Below, piece by piece: positions 48,393-56,180 of a stretch of 64,000 nucleotides of DNA. The DNA comes from Pseudoxanthomonas sp. X-1 (GTDB lineage: Bacteria > Pseudomonadota > Gammaproteobacteria > Xanthomonadales > Xanthomonadaceae). Where the stretch lies: positions 1,400,001 to 1,464,000 of the forward strand of contig NZ_CP083376.1 of assembly GCF_020042665.1 (NCBI RefSeq), in the 5' to 3' direction. The notes under the pieces were generated by a model that searched no databases, was not told the origin of the DNA, and worked only from the letters and a program-made list of their open reading frames with translations. How positions within the stretch are numbered: the stretch's first letter is position 1; the number at the start of each line of letters is the position of its first letter. Made by a program: the position numbers and the translations under genes.

Positions 48393-49345
48393 GAGCGTGC
48401 TCCGGAAGCGGAATCGAAAGCGGTGTTGAAGGAGCGGGTATGCCGGGCGCGCGACAGCGTGCCAAGGTAGTCGAGCACCACCGCGGTGAATGCATCGTTG
48501 TCGTCGCCGGCCAACATATGACCGACGTTCGCGACCTGGATGTGCTGCGCGTGCGGCACCAGCGCCTGGAAGGCGCGCACGTTGTCCTCCGAGATCAGCT
48601 CGCTGCGCCCGCCGCTGATCAGCAGCACCGGGCAGCGCACGTTGCGCGCGGCCGCGGCGATGTCGTCCTGGTGGCGCGCACTGTCGCGGATCAGATCGTC
48701 CACCAGGCGGCGATCCCAGTGCCAGTGCCAGCGGCCATCCTGGCCTTCGTGCATCAGCGCATCCAGCTCGTCGGCCGTCTTGCGGGTCCGCCGGTGCGGC
48801 AGGTAACGCGCCACCACGTCGGCGGCATGCTCGAGCGAGTCGAAGCCGTCGGGAAACGCGGTGACGAACTGCAGCACGCGCGCCAGTCCCGCCTCGTCCC
48901 AGTGCGGGGTGATGTCCACCAGCACCAGGGCCGAGAACAGCCCCGGCCACCGGCTTTCGGCCAGCAGCCCGAACAGGCCGCCCATGGAGGCGCCAACCAG
49001 CACCGGCGGTTCGGCCTGTTCGCCGGCCACGATGATCAGGTCGTCGACGAACTGCGCGCCGTCGTAGCCCACGTCCTGCGGATTGCGTTGCGAGTCGCCG
49101 TGGCCACGCGCGTCGTAGGCCAGCCCCGCATGCCCCTGCGCGGCCAGCCGCAGGGCGGTGCGCTGCCAGGCCCCGCGGGTCTGACCGAAGCCGTGGGTGT
49201 AGAGCACCGACGCCTGCTCCGCGGGGGCGCCCGCCGGCGGCGGGTAAGCCGTGCCGGCCAGGCGCATGCCACAGGCACCGACCAGCTCCACCGCACGCGG
49301 GGCGGTCGATTCAGCGGCTTCAGGCGAAGGGCGGGTGTCAACCAT
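48389..49345 (-). CDS. Alpha/beta hydrolase
   Basis: A 318-residue alpha/beta hydrolase. The nucleophile elbow is GASMGG (VLVGASMGGLFGLLA), the oxyanion-side motif is THGFGQTRGAW, DARGHGDS lies between them, and the catalytic His is in VANVGHMLAG. The ATG at 49345 is preferred over a GTG at 49351. The substrate is unknown; coupling to fadE suggests a fatty-acid or polyester derivative. It heads the fadE operon, and its promoter region holds a palindrome near the divergent TetR gene. Confidence 0.88.
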   Translation of the reverse strand: MVDTRPSPEAAESTAPRAVELVGACGMRLAGTAYPPPAGAPAEQASVLYTHGFGQTRGAWQRTALRLAAQGHAGLAYDARGHGDSQRNPQDVGYDGAQFVDDLIIVAGEQAEPPVLVGASMGGLFGLLAESRWPGLFSALVLVDITPHWDEAGLARVLQFVTAFPDGFDSLEHAADVVARYLPHRRTRKTADELDALMHEGQDGRWHWHWDRRLVDDLIRDSARHQDDIAAAARNVRCPVLLISGGRSELISEDNVRAFQALVPHAQHIQVANVGHMLAGDDNDAFTAVVLDYLGTLSRARHTRSFNTAFDSASGARS

Positions 49346-49359
49346 ACGCACAAGTATGG
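49342..49359. promoter_or_regulatory. Probable TetR operator at the fadE operon promoter
   Basis: CCATAC-N6-GTATGG is a perfect inverted repeat. It overlaps the start of the leftward hydrolase gene. The half-site GCGTATGG recurs at 49451-49458 close to the TetR start. Such spacing in a divergent intergenic region fits a TetR operator controlling both directions. Confidence 0.6.
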
Positions 49360-49470
49360 GGGTGTCTTTCGAGTGCCGTCAATCCATACAAGCGTTTGAT
49401 TCATTTACGGAAATTGGTGCGGTGCAGCAAACATACCGCTACATGCTCATGCGTATGGTTAAATGCGGAA

Positions 49471-50070
49471 ATGAACACGCCAGCGCCTTCGCCACGCCCC
49501 GTTCCCGTCTCACGTTCGGCCCGTCTGAGCGCCGAGGATTGGGCCCAGGCCGCGCTGGACATGGTCGCCGAGCAGGGCGTGGCCGCGGTGGCTGTCGAGC
49601 CGTTGGCGCGCCGCCTGGGCGTGACCAAGGGCAGCTTCTATTGGCATTTCCCTTCGCGCGATGCGCTGCTGCAGGCCGCACTGGAGCGCTGGGAGATGGT
49701 CGAGCAGGAGAGCGTGTTCGGCAGCCTGGAGGCCGTGCCCGACCCGCGCGAGCGCCTGCGGCAGCTGTTCCTGCTGGTCGCGCACGAGGCCAAGTCGCAC
49801 ATTGTCTATAGCGAGCTGCTCAAGGCGCTGGACCATCCGGCGGTGGCGCCGGTCATCCAGCGCGTCTCGCAGCGCCGCCTGGACTACCTGATCGCCTCGT
49901 TCCGCCAGGCCGGCATGAGCCGCACCGATGCCCAGCATCGCGCGCGCCTGGCCTATGCGGCCTACGTCGGTTTCCTGCAGCTGTCGCTGCAGCTGCAACA
50001 GCCGCGCATGCAGCACGAGGAGTACGAGGATTACGTCAACCACATGATCGCCGCGCTGATCCCCAATTAG
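49471..50070 (+). CDS. TetR-family transcriptional regulator
   Basis: A 199-residue regulator. The N-terminal helix-turn-helix (WAQAALDMVAEQGVAAVAVEPLARRLGVTKGSFYWHFPSRDALLQAALERWE) is classical TetR. The C-terminal ligand domain has no assigned effector. The ATG at 49471 (MNTPAPS) is used; an upstream start at 49396 runs through the operator region. It is divergent from the hydrolase-fadE operon and is its likely repressor, perhaps sensing an acyl-CoA. Confidence 0.9.
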   Translation: MNTPAPSPRPVPVSRSARLSAEDWAQAALDMVAEQGVAAVAVEPLARRLGVTKGSFYWHFPSRDALLQAALERWEMVEQESVFGSLEAVPDPRERLRQLFLLVAHEAKSHIVYSELLKALDHPAVAPVIQRVSQRRLDYLIASFRQAGMSRTDAQHRARLAYAAYVGFLQLSLQLQQPRMQHEEYEDYVNHMIAALIPN

Positions 50071-50118
50071 TTTGCGACGGCCTTAAACCTTCCCGCCGCG
50101 ACACGCATCCGAACTGGC

Positions 50119-50703
50119 ATGCTGACCTCGGCCGTGACCTTCGCCACCGACCCGCTCGCCACCGACGCCACCGAAGTGGACGTCGAACAGGCGCGTGCCG
50201 CCGCCAGCGGCGATACCCGCGCCTTCGAACAGCTCTATCGACGCCACGTGGGCAAGGTGCATGGCGTGATCATGCGGCTGGTCGGCGGCCATGGCGCCCG
50301 CGCCGAGGACCTGACCCAGGAGACCTTCGTGCGGGTGTGGCGCGCGTTGCCGGAGTTCCGCTTCGAGAGCGCGCTGTCGACCTGGCTGCACCGCATGGCG
50401 GTCAACACCGCGCTGATGGAACTGCGCAGCCGGCGCGCGGGGCCGCGCTGGGAGGAGGAGGTCGACGGCGACGACGTCGCGATGCTCGACCCGCGCGAAC
50501 AGGGACCGGCCCTGCGCATGGACTTGGAGCGCGCGATCGCCACCTTGCCGCCGCGCGCCCGCGCCGTGCTGGTCCTGCACGACGTGGAAGGCTGGAAACA
50601 CGAGGAAATCTCCGCATCACTGGGCATGGCCGTCGGCAGTTCCAAGGCGCAGCTGCACCGCGCCAGACAGCTGCTGCGGGTCCGTCTGGAGGCACACCAA
50701 TGA
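50119..50703 (+). CDS. ECF-type RNA polymerase sigma factor
   Basis: A 194-residue sigma factor. Region 2 (about 35-105: FEQLYRRHVGKVHGVIMRLVG, GARAEDLTQETFVRVWRALPEFRFESALSTWLHRMAVNTAL) and region 4 (about 135-190: AIATLPPRARAVLVLHDVEGWKHEEISASLGMAVGSSKAQLHRAR) are complete; regions 1 and 3 are absent, as in ECF factors. Its stop overlaps the start of the probable anti-sigma gene (ATGA), so the two are made together. Confidence 0.94.
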   Translation: MLTSAVTFATDPLATDATEVDVEQARAAASGDTRAFEQLYRRHVGKVHGVIMRLVGGHGARAEDLTQETFVRVWRALPEFRFESALSTWLHRMAVNTALMELRSRRAGPRWEEEVDGDDVAMLDPREQGPALRMDLERAIATLPPRARAVLVLHDVEGWKHEEISASLGMAVGSSKAQLHRARQLLRVRLEAHQ

Positions 50704-51230
50704 ACGAACGACACGACGACGATCTCCGCTTCGCCCTGCGCACCCTGCGCCAGGACACGCCGCCCGAGCGCGACCTCTGGCCCGGCATCGCCGCACGGCT
50801 GGAACCGCGCAGCGCCGCCGAGCCGGCCGCGCGGACGATGCCGAGCGCGCGCCGCACGCGCCGCTGGCAGCCCTTCGCGCTGGCCGCCGCGCTGGCGCTG
50901 GTGGCGGTGATGGGCTGGCGCCTGCAGCCGGGGGGCGTTGCCGATGCCCCGACGCCGACCCCAGCGCCATCGTTGGCGCAGGCGCCCCGCCACGCGCCGC
51001 TGCGGGCCGAGGCCGTGCGCATGACGCGCGACTACCAGATCGCGCTGGAGCGGATGCAGGGCGCGCCGATGCCCATCGCCCTGCAGCCCGCGCTGGAGGA
51101 TCTGGATCGCAGCGCCAGCCAGGTGCTGGAAGCGATCGACCACAACCCGCGTTCGGCACAGCTGCTGCAGACCCTGCGTTACACCTATGACCGCCGCCTG
51201 GCGCTGACGCGCCGCGCGGCCCTGAGCTAA
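50700..51230 (+). CDS. Probable membrane-anchored anti-sigma factor
   Basis: A 176-residue protein. A cytoplasmic N-terminus (LRFALRTLRQDTPPERDLWPGIAARL) is followed by one membrane helix (PFALAAALALVAVMGWRL) and a periplasmic helical domain. Position, overlap with the sigma gene and topology fit an anti-sigma factor. No zinc-binding HxxxCxxC motif is present, so this would be a non-ZAS type. The signal is unknown. Confidence 0.78.
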   Translation: MNERHDDDLRFALRTLRQDTPPERDLWPGIAARLEPRSAAEPAARTMPSARRTRRWQPFALAAALALVAVMGWRLQPGGVADAPTPTPAPSLAQAPRHAPLRAEAVRMTRDYQIALERMQGAPMPIALQPALEDLDRSASQVLEAIDHNPRSAQLLQTLRYTYDRRLALTRRAALS

Positions 51231-51241
51231 AGGCCCCGACC

Positions 51242-52132
51242 ATGCGATCCCTCATCTTTTTCGCCCTGTTGGGCAGCATCGCCGCCCATGCCGGAACGCC
51301 CATCAACCAGACATTGCCACTGGATGCGCGTGGCAAGGTCGAGGTGGACAACCTCAAGGGCCGCATCCAGGTGCGCACCTGGGACCGCAACGAGGTCCAG
51401 CTGCGCGGCACGCTGGGCGACGGCGTGGAAAAGCTGGACATCGATGCCGATGGCGGCGGCTCGCTCGACATCAAGGTGCGCTATCCCAAGGACGGCGGCT
51501 GGGGCGGCAAGTCCCTGGGGCCGACCGACCTGCAGTTGACCGTCCCGGTGCGCGCCTCGCTGGAACTGCATTCGGTGTCGGCCGACATCGATGTGTCCGG
51601 CGTGGCCTCCGACGAGCTGTCGATCAACAGCGTCAGCGGCGACGTGCAGGTGGCGGCCGCCCCGCGCGAGGTCTCGGTCAATACGGTCAGCGGCTCGGTC
51701 ACCGCCACGGTCAACAGCGGCCAGGTCGATGTGCAGACCGTCAGTGGCGCAGTCGACCTGCGCGGCAGGCTCAGCGGCGAAGTCGAGGTCGAGACGGTGT
51801 CGGGCAGCATCCAGGTATCGGTCAAGGAAGAGCGCCTGCGCGAGTTGTCCACCAACAGCGTCAGCGGCAGCACCCGCGTGTCCACCGCGCTGGCCCGCAA
51901 CGGCAAGCTCTCCCTGTCCAGCGTCAGCGGCGGCGTACTCCTGGTCGCGCCGAAGGATCTGTCCGCGCATGTCAGCGGCGAGACCTTCAGCGGCAGCCTC
52001 AAGGCGACCGGCGCCACGATCGAAAAGCCCGAATACGGCCCCGGCCGTTCCTTCGACACCCGCTATGGCAGCGGCGAGGGCGAGATCACCCTGGAGACCT
52101 TCTCCGGCAACGCCGAGCTGCGGCTGGAGTAA
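51242..52132 (+). CDS. DUF4097 secreted beta-repeat protein
   Basis: A 296-residue protein with a signal peptide (MRSLIFFALLGSIAAHA). The mature part repeats a xVSG motif every 17-25 residues (SVSADIDVSG, NSVSGDVQV, NTVSGSVTA, QTVSGAVDL, ETVSGSIQV, NSVSGSTRV, SSVSGGVLL, ETFSGSLKA, ETFSGNAEL). This is the DUF4097/DUF4098 beta-helix-like architecture. Such genes often follow sigma/anti-sigma pairs, as here, 11 bases downstream. It is probably a periplasmic adhesin-like or envelope-stress output protein; the function is not known. Confidence 0.88.
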   Translation: MRSLIFFALLGSIAAHAGTPINQTLPLDARGKVEVDNLKGRIQVRTWDRNEVQLRGTLGDGVEKLDIDADGGGSLDIKVRYPKDGGWGGKSLGPTDLQLTVPVRASLELHSVSADIDVSGVASDELSINSVSGDVQVAAAPREVSVNTVSGSVTATVNSGQVDVQTVSGAVDLRGRLSGEVEVETVSGSIQVSVKEERLRELSTNSVSGSTRVSTALARNGKLSLSSVSGGVLLVAPKDLSAHVSGETFSGSLKATGATIEKPEYGPGRSFDTRYGSGEGEITLETFSGNAELRLE

Positions 52133-52284
52133 CGGCTCTCACGCGTCGAGCGACCCGCAATGCCGGGTCGATCGACGTTCTGCTTCAAGCGTTGCGCTGA
52201 TCCCGCGCTCGCCCTGCACAAGACAGCAAAATGGCGCCGAAGCGCCATTGTCGGATGCCGTCGTTGGCGCCGCGTCTGCGGCCC

Positions 52285-53142
52285 TTACAGATCCTGCTCG
52301 TAACGCACGTACGGCACGGTGCCGTCGTCGCCGATGGGGGAGTTGGGCGCGAAGGGATTCTTGCCGCTGGTGACGATGTTCTCGGCGCCGACGGTGAGCT
52401 GGCCGCTCCAGGGGGTGCGCCAGGTGACGCCGACGCCCAGGCCTTCCCACTTGCCAGGCTGGCCCGGTGCGTCGACGACGCGGCCGATGATGCTGCCGCT
52501 GAAGGCGCCGTAGCCGCCGCCGAGGCTGAGGCTTCTGCTGGTCCACTGGTCGGGAATGCTGGTCAGCTCGGAGGCGGGCACCAGCTTGGCATGGGCCACG
52601 GTGCCGCCGATGGTGACGAAGCCTTCGCGCCCCAGGTTCTTCTGGCCGAACACGGCCAGATCGTTTTGCTCGAAGCGGCCCGGCGACACGCCGCCGCTGC
52701 CTGACATCCAGGCGGGCAGGGTGTCGTGGCCGTTGCCCACGCTCAGCCCGACCTTGCCGCCGGGGCGGCTGAGACTGGCGGTGGCGCTGAGATGCTGGCC
52801 ATTGTTCTGGCCGTCGTCGTCCAGCCGGGCGACATTGCAATAGGTGATCAGGCTGCTGATGCTGCTGCCGATGCCGTTGCGGCTGTTGCACAGCAGCCCG
52901 AGCGACTCGCCCGCGTCCAAGCCGAAGGCCGCACTGAGCGTGTTGCGGCCCATGCGCCAGCGGGCACCTGCGGCGGCTTCGTCGGTGGGTTCCAGGATCA
53001 GCGCCCCCTCGACCTGGCCGTTGCTGTTCCAGACCGGCAGCATCGTGGCCGAATTGGCGCGCGTCTGTGCGAACGCGCCCGAGCCCGCCGTGGAGACGGC
53101 GAGCATCAGGGCAAGCAGCGTTCGAGAGGTACGCAGGCGCAT
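52285..53142 (-). CDS. Secreted protein of unknown function, probable small beta-barrel
   Basis: A 285-residue protein with signal peptide MRLRTSRTLLALMLAVSTAGSGAFAQ. The mature part alternates glycine-rich strands (LSATASLSRPGGKVGLSVGNG, SLSLGGGYGAFSGSIIGRVV, GLGVGVTWRTPWSGQLTVGAENIV) and ends VPYVRYEQDL. The ending resembles TonB-receptor-like or xanthomonad outer-membrane families, but I do not recognise a named one. It is convergent with the DUF4097 gene. The start at 53142 yields a good signal peptide. Confidence 0.75.
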   Translation of the reverse strand: MRLRTSRTLLALMLAVSTAGSGAFAQTRANSATMLPVWNSNGQVEGALILEPTDEAAAGARWRMGRNTLSAAFGLDAGESLGLLCNSRNGIGSSISSLITYCNVARLDDDGQNNGQHLSATASLSRPGGKVGLSVGNGHDTLPAWMSGSGGVSPGRFEQNDLAVFGQKNLGREGFVTIGGTVAHAKLVPASELTSIPDQWTSRSLSLGGGYGAFSGSIIGRVVDAPGQPGKWEGLGVGVTWRTPWSGQLTVGAENIVTSGKNPFAPNSPIGDDGTVPYVRYEQDL

Positions 53143-53258
53143 GGTTCGACTTGGACCGGTAGAACGGGACGAAGTTCCCGCCCAGGCGTCGTCAAGCTAA
53201 CTGATTTATGTTTATTTAACAAGTCAGCGGGGCGTGAAATCGTGCGGCGGATTCCAGC

Positions 53259-54161
53259 TCATTGCAGCCGTTCCGAGCCGCTCGCAACCAGCGGCGCGGG
53301 CTCGAACAGCGCCTCGATCTGGGCCGGCGTGAACAGGTAGGTCCGTCCACAGAACTCGCAGCGGACTTCCGCCTGGCCGGTTTCGGCCGCAGCCTGGGCC
53401 TCCTCGCGCCCAAGCGAGACCAGCATGCTCTCCACGCGCTCGCGCGAGCAGGAGCAGCCGAAATGCAGCGGCCGTTGGTCCAGCACCGACACCGATTCTT
53501 CATGGAACAGCCGGTGCAGCAGGGCCGTGGAGGCGGTCCCCAGCAGCTCGTCGCGGCCGAGCGTGTCGAACAGCAGGCCGGCGCGGTTCCAGCCGTCGGC
53601 ATCGCCTTCGTCGCCGGGCAGCTTCTGCAGCATCAGGCCGGCGATCCGCTCGCCGTCGGCCGCCAGCAGCAGGCGCGTCGGCAGCTGCTCGGAATTTCGG
53701 AAGTAACCTTCGAACGCGGCGTCGAGCGTGGGCGCCCCCAGTTCGACCAGACTCTGGTAGCGCTGCGGCTGGCGCGGGTCCAGGCCCGGGTTCTCGATGG
53801 TGATGGCCAGCAGGGCGTCCTGGCCCAGGCCGGTCAGGTCGGCCGGCGCATCCTCGGCGTCGTCCAGCTGGACGATGCCGCGCACCGTGCCGGCGGCCGT
53901 GCATTCGGCGAACAGCGTGCGCAGGCCACGGTTGGCGCGCAGCTGCACGGACAGGCGCCCATCGATCTTGACGTGGCCGGTGAACAGCGCGACGGCGGCG
54001 ACGGCCTGGCCGAGCAGGTCGCGGGCGTGCGGCGGATAGTCGGCCGGTTCGAGCAGGTCGGTCCAGGCGTGACGCAGGCGCACGGCCACGCCGCGCACGC
54101 CGGCCTCCGGCAACAGGAAGCGGGTGCGCAGGTCGGTGGTGGTATCGGCAGGTGCGGTCAC
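53259..54161 (-). CDS. hslO: Redox-regulated molecular chaperone Hsp33
   Basis: A protein of about 300 residues. The C-terminal zinc switch FGCSCSRERVESML (CxC) and VRCEFCGRTYLF (CxxC) holds the four cysteines that form disulfides under oxidative stress. RFLLPEAGVRGVAVRLRHAWTDLL and GHVKIDGRLSVQLRANRGLRTLFAE are typical of the N-terminal chaperone domain. The GTG at 54161 (VTAPADTTTDLRTRFLLPE) is taken as start; the frame is open to 54245 and no strong ribosome site decides it. Confidence 0.93.
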   Translation of the reverse strand: MTAPADTTTDLRTRFLLPEAGVRGVAVRLRHAWTDLLEPADYPPHARDLLGQAVAAVALFTGHVKIDGRLSVQLRANRGLRTLFAECTAAGTVRGIVQLDDAEDAPADLTGLGQDALLAITIENPGLDPRQPQRYQSLVELGAPTLDAAFEGYFRNSEQLPTRLLLAADGERIAGLMLQKLPGDEGDADGWNRAGLLFDTLGRDELLGTASTALLHRLFHEESVSVLDQRPLHFGCSCSRERVESMLVSLGREEAQAAAETGQAEVRCEFCGRTYLFTPAQIEALFEPAPLVASGSERLQ

Positions 54162-54314
54162 GGCGGGTCCGGGGTGAAGTGAAACGATGGCGCAGGCGGG
54201 CCGCCTGGCGCCTTCCTCAATGCGGTCGCCGGAGCCCGTTTCCAAGCCGGGTGCAGCCCTGGCCTGCGGGAACGCGGGGGCGAACGGGTAACATCATCGC
54301 GCTTCGTCGCGCCC

Positions 54315-55055
54315 TTGCCGAGGACTTCCGCCATCGACCCCAAGCCTGTCGTGTCCCGCCGCCGTCGCTGGTTGCGCTGGCTGCTGGCGTTGCCGTTCCT
54401 GATCGCCGCCGCCTCCGCGCTGCAGGTGATGGTGCTGCGTTTCGTGGATCCCCCGTTCTCCGCGTTCATGATGTCGCGGCAGCTGGAGGCCTGGGGCGAG
54501 GGCGAATGGGGCTTCCACCCGGCCAATGAATGGCGCGACCTGGAGCGGATCGCGCCGGCGCTGCCGCTGTCGATGGTGGCCGCCGAGGACCAGCGTTTCG
54601 CCGAACACGATGGCTTCGACCTGGAGGCCATCGAAAAAGCGCGCGCGCACAACGAACGCGGCGGCCGCGTGCGCGGCGCCAGCACGATCAGCCAGCAGGT
54701 GGCCAAGAATCTGTTCCTGTGGTCCGGGCGCAGCTATGTGCGCAAGGGCATCGAGGCCTGGTACACGGTGCTGATCGAGTTGTTCTGGTCCAAGCGCCGG
54801 ATCCTGGAGGTCTACGCCAACATCGCCGAGTTCGGCGATGGCGTGTACGGCGCGCAGGCCGCGGCGCGCCGCTTCTGGGGCACCGATGCCTCCCGGCTCA
54901 GCGCGCAGCAGGCGGCCCAGCTGGCGGCGGTCCTGCCCGCGCCGCGCACCTACAATGCCGCGCGTCCGGGGCCTTACGTCTCCCGGCGCGCCGGCTGGAT
55001 CCAGCGTCAGGTCCGCCAGCTCGGCGGCACCGCCTATCTTCAATCCCTGGAGTGA
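54315..55055 (+). CDS. mtgA: Monofunctional biosynthetic peptidoglycan transglycosylase
   Basis: A protein of up to 246 residues with one membrane anchor ([25 protein letters not shown]) and a GT51 domain. Motifs are [14 protein letters not shown] with the catalytic Glu, [49 protein letters not shown] and [13 protein letters not shown]. It polymerises lipid II glycan strands without a transpeptidase domain. The start is unsure: the open frame begins at a TTG (54315) and a GTG at 54351 ([10 protein letters not shown]) is a good alternative. It abuts the GT2 gene. Confidence 0.93.
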   Translation: MPRTSAIDPKPVVSRRRRWLRWLLALPFLIAAASALQVMVLRFVDPPFSAFMMSRQLEAWGEGEWGFHPANEWRDLERIAPALPLSMVAAEDQRFAEHDGFDLEAIEKARAHNERGGRVRGASTISQQVAKNLFLWSGRSYVRKGIEAWYTVLIELFWSKRRILEVYANIAEFGDGVYGAQAAARRFWGTDASRLSAQQAAQLAAVLPAPRTYNAARPGPYVSRRAGWIQRQVRQLGGTAYLQSLE

Positions 55056-55057
55056 CC

Positions 55058-56047
55058 ATGGCTTTCGACCTGCTGACCGTGGTGGTCGCCGCGCGCAACG
55101 AACAGGAAGCGCTGCCGCGCCTGCATCCGCGCCTGCGCGCGGTGCTCGATCGGCTCGATGGCATCACCGGGCGCGTGCTGTACATCGACGATGGCAGCAC
55201 CGATGCGACCTGGTCGGTGATGCAGCGCCTGGCCGAGCAGGATCCGCTGGTCGAACTGCTGCGCCTGTCGCGCAACTTCGGCAAGGAGGCCGCGCTGACC
55301 GCGGGCCTGGACCAGGTGGCCGAGGACAGCGCGGTGCTGATCCTCGATGCCGACGGCCAGGACCCACCGGAGCTGATCCCGCAGTTCGTCGCCGCCTGGC
55401 GCGAGGGCCACGACAACGTGTTCGGCACGCGCGTGGAGCGCGACGGCGAAACCTGGATCAAGCGCCTGACCGCGCACGGCTTCTACCGGGTGATCGGACG
55501 CCTGTCCAAGACGCCGATCCCGGCCGATACGGGCGATTTCCGCCTGCTGTCGCCGCGTGCGCTGGCCGCGCTCAGGCAGCTGCGCGAGCGCCATCGCTTC
55601 ATGAAGGGCCTGTTCGGCTGGGTGGGCTATTCGCAGCTGGCCGTGCCTTACCACCGCGAGGCGCGCATCGCCGGGCGCAGCAAGTTCGGCGCCTGGAAAC
55701 TGTGGAACTTCGCCCTCGAGGGCATCACCAGCTTCTCGACCGCGCCGTTGCGGGTGGCGACGTATCTGGGCCTGCTGGTGGCGGCGATGGCGTTCGTCTT
55801 TGCCTTGGTCATCGTGGCGCGCGCGCTGCTGCACGGCGATCCGGTCGCCGGTTGGCCGAGCATGATGACGGTGATGCTGTTCCTGGGCGCTACCCAGCTG
55901 ATCGCCCTGGGCCTGATCGGCGAGTACCTGGGCCGCCTATACGAGGAATCCAAGCAGCGGCCGCTGTACCTGGTCGACCAGTGGCTGCCGGCGCGGCAGG
56001 TGTTCGCGCCGGCGGCAGCGGATGTTCAGCGGGCGTCGCCTGACTGA
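55058..56047 (+). CDS. Membrane GT2 glycosyltransferase, polyprenyl-phosphate type
   Basis: A 329-residue protein, DPM1/GtrB/YkcC-like. The GT-A domain has VVVAARNEQEALPRL, YIDDGSTDATW, LSRNFGKEAALTAGLDQ, LDADGQDPPELIPQFV and GDFRLLSPRAL. Two C-terminal membrane helices (about 230-295) and GLIGEYLGRLYEESKQRPLYLVD end it. The family transfers a sugar to undecaprenyl phosphate for later use by GT-C enzymes; the 23.5-kb GT39-like protein could be such a partner, but that link is speculative. The ATG at 55058 lies two bases past the mtgA stop. Confidence 0.9.
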   Translation: MAFDLLTVVVAARNEQEALPRLHPRLRAVLDRLDGITGRVLYIDDGSTDATWSVMQRLAEQDPLVELLRLSRNFGKEAALTAGLDQVAEDSAVLILDADGQDPPELIPQFVAAWREGHDNVFGTRVERDGETWIKRLTAHGFYRVIGRLSKTPIPADTGDFRLLSPRALAALRQLRERHRFMKGLFGWVGYSQLAVPYHREARIAGRSKFGAWKLWNFALEGITSFSTAPLRVATYLGLLVAAMAFVFALVIVARALLHGDPVAGWPSMMTVMLFLGATQLIALGLIGEYLGRLYEESKQRPLYLVDQWLPARQVFAPAAADVQRASPD

Positions 56048-56133
56048 GCGCGGAGCCGGGACGGCTGGCGCCACGCCGGTCATCCGGGCCGCGACGGAAG
56101 CTTGTCCGCACTCGGGAGCGTCGAAGTCCATGG

Positions 56134-56153
56134 ATTCCCGCGTTCGCGGGAAT
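56134..56153. repeat. Short REP-like palindrome
   Basis: ATTCCCGCG-TT-CGCGGGAAT is a perfect inverted repeat between two convergent genes. The ATTCCCGCG...CGGGAATGAC form is a widespread intergenic repeat in xanthomonads. It may also act as a bidirectional terminator or mRNA stabiliser. Confidence 0.75.
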
Positions 56154-56180
56154 GACAAGGGGATCAAGCGGATTGGGGAG

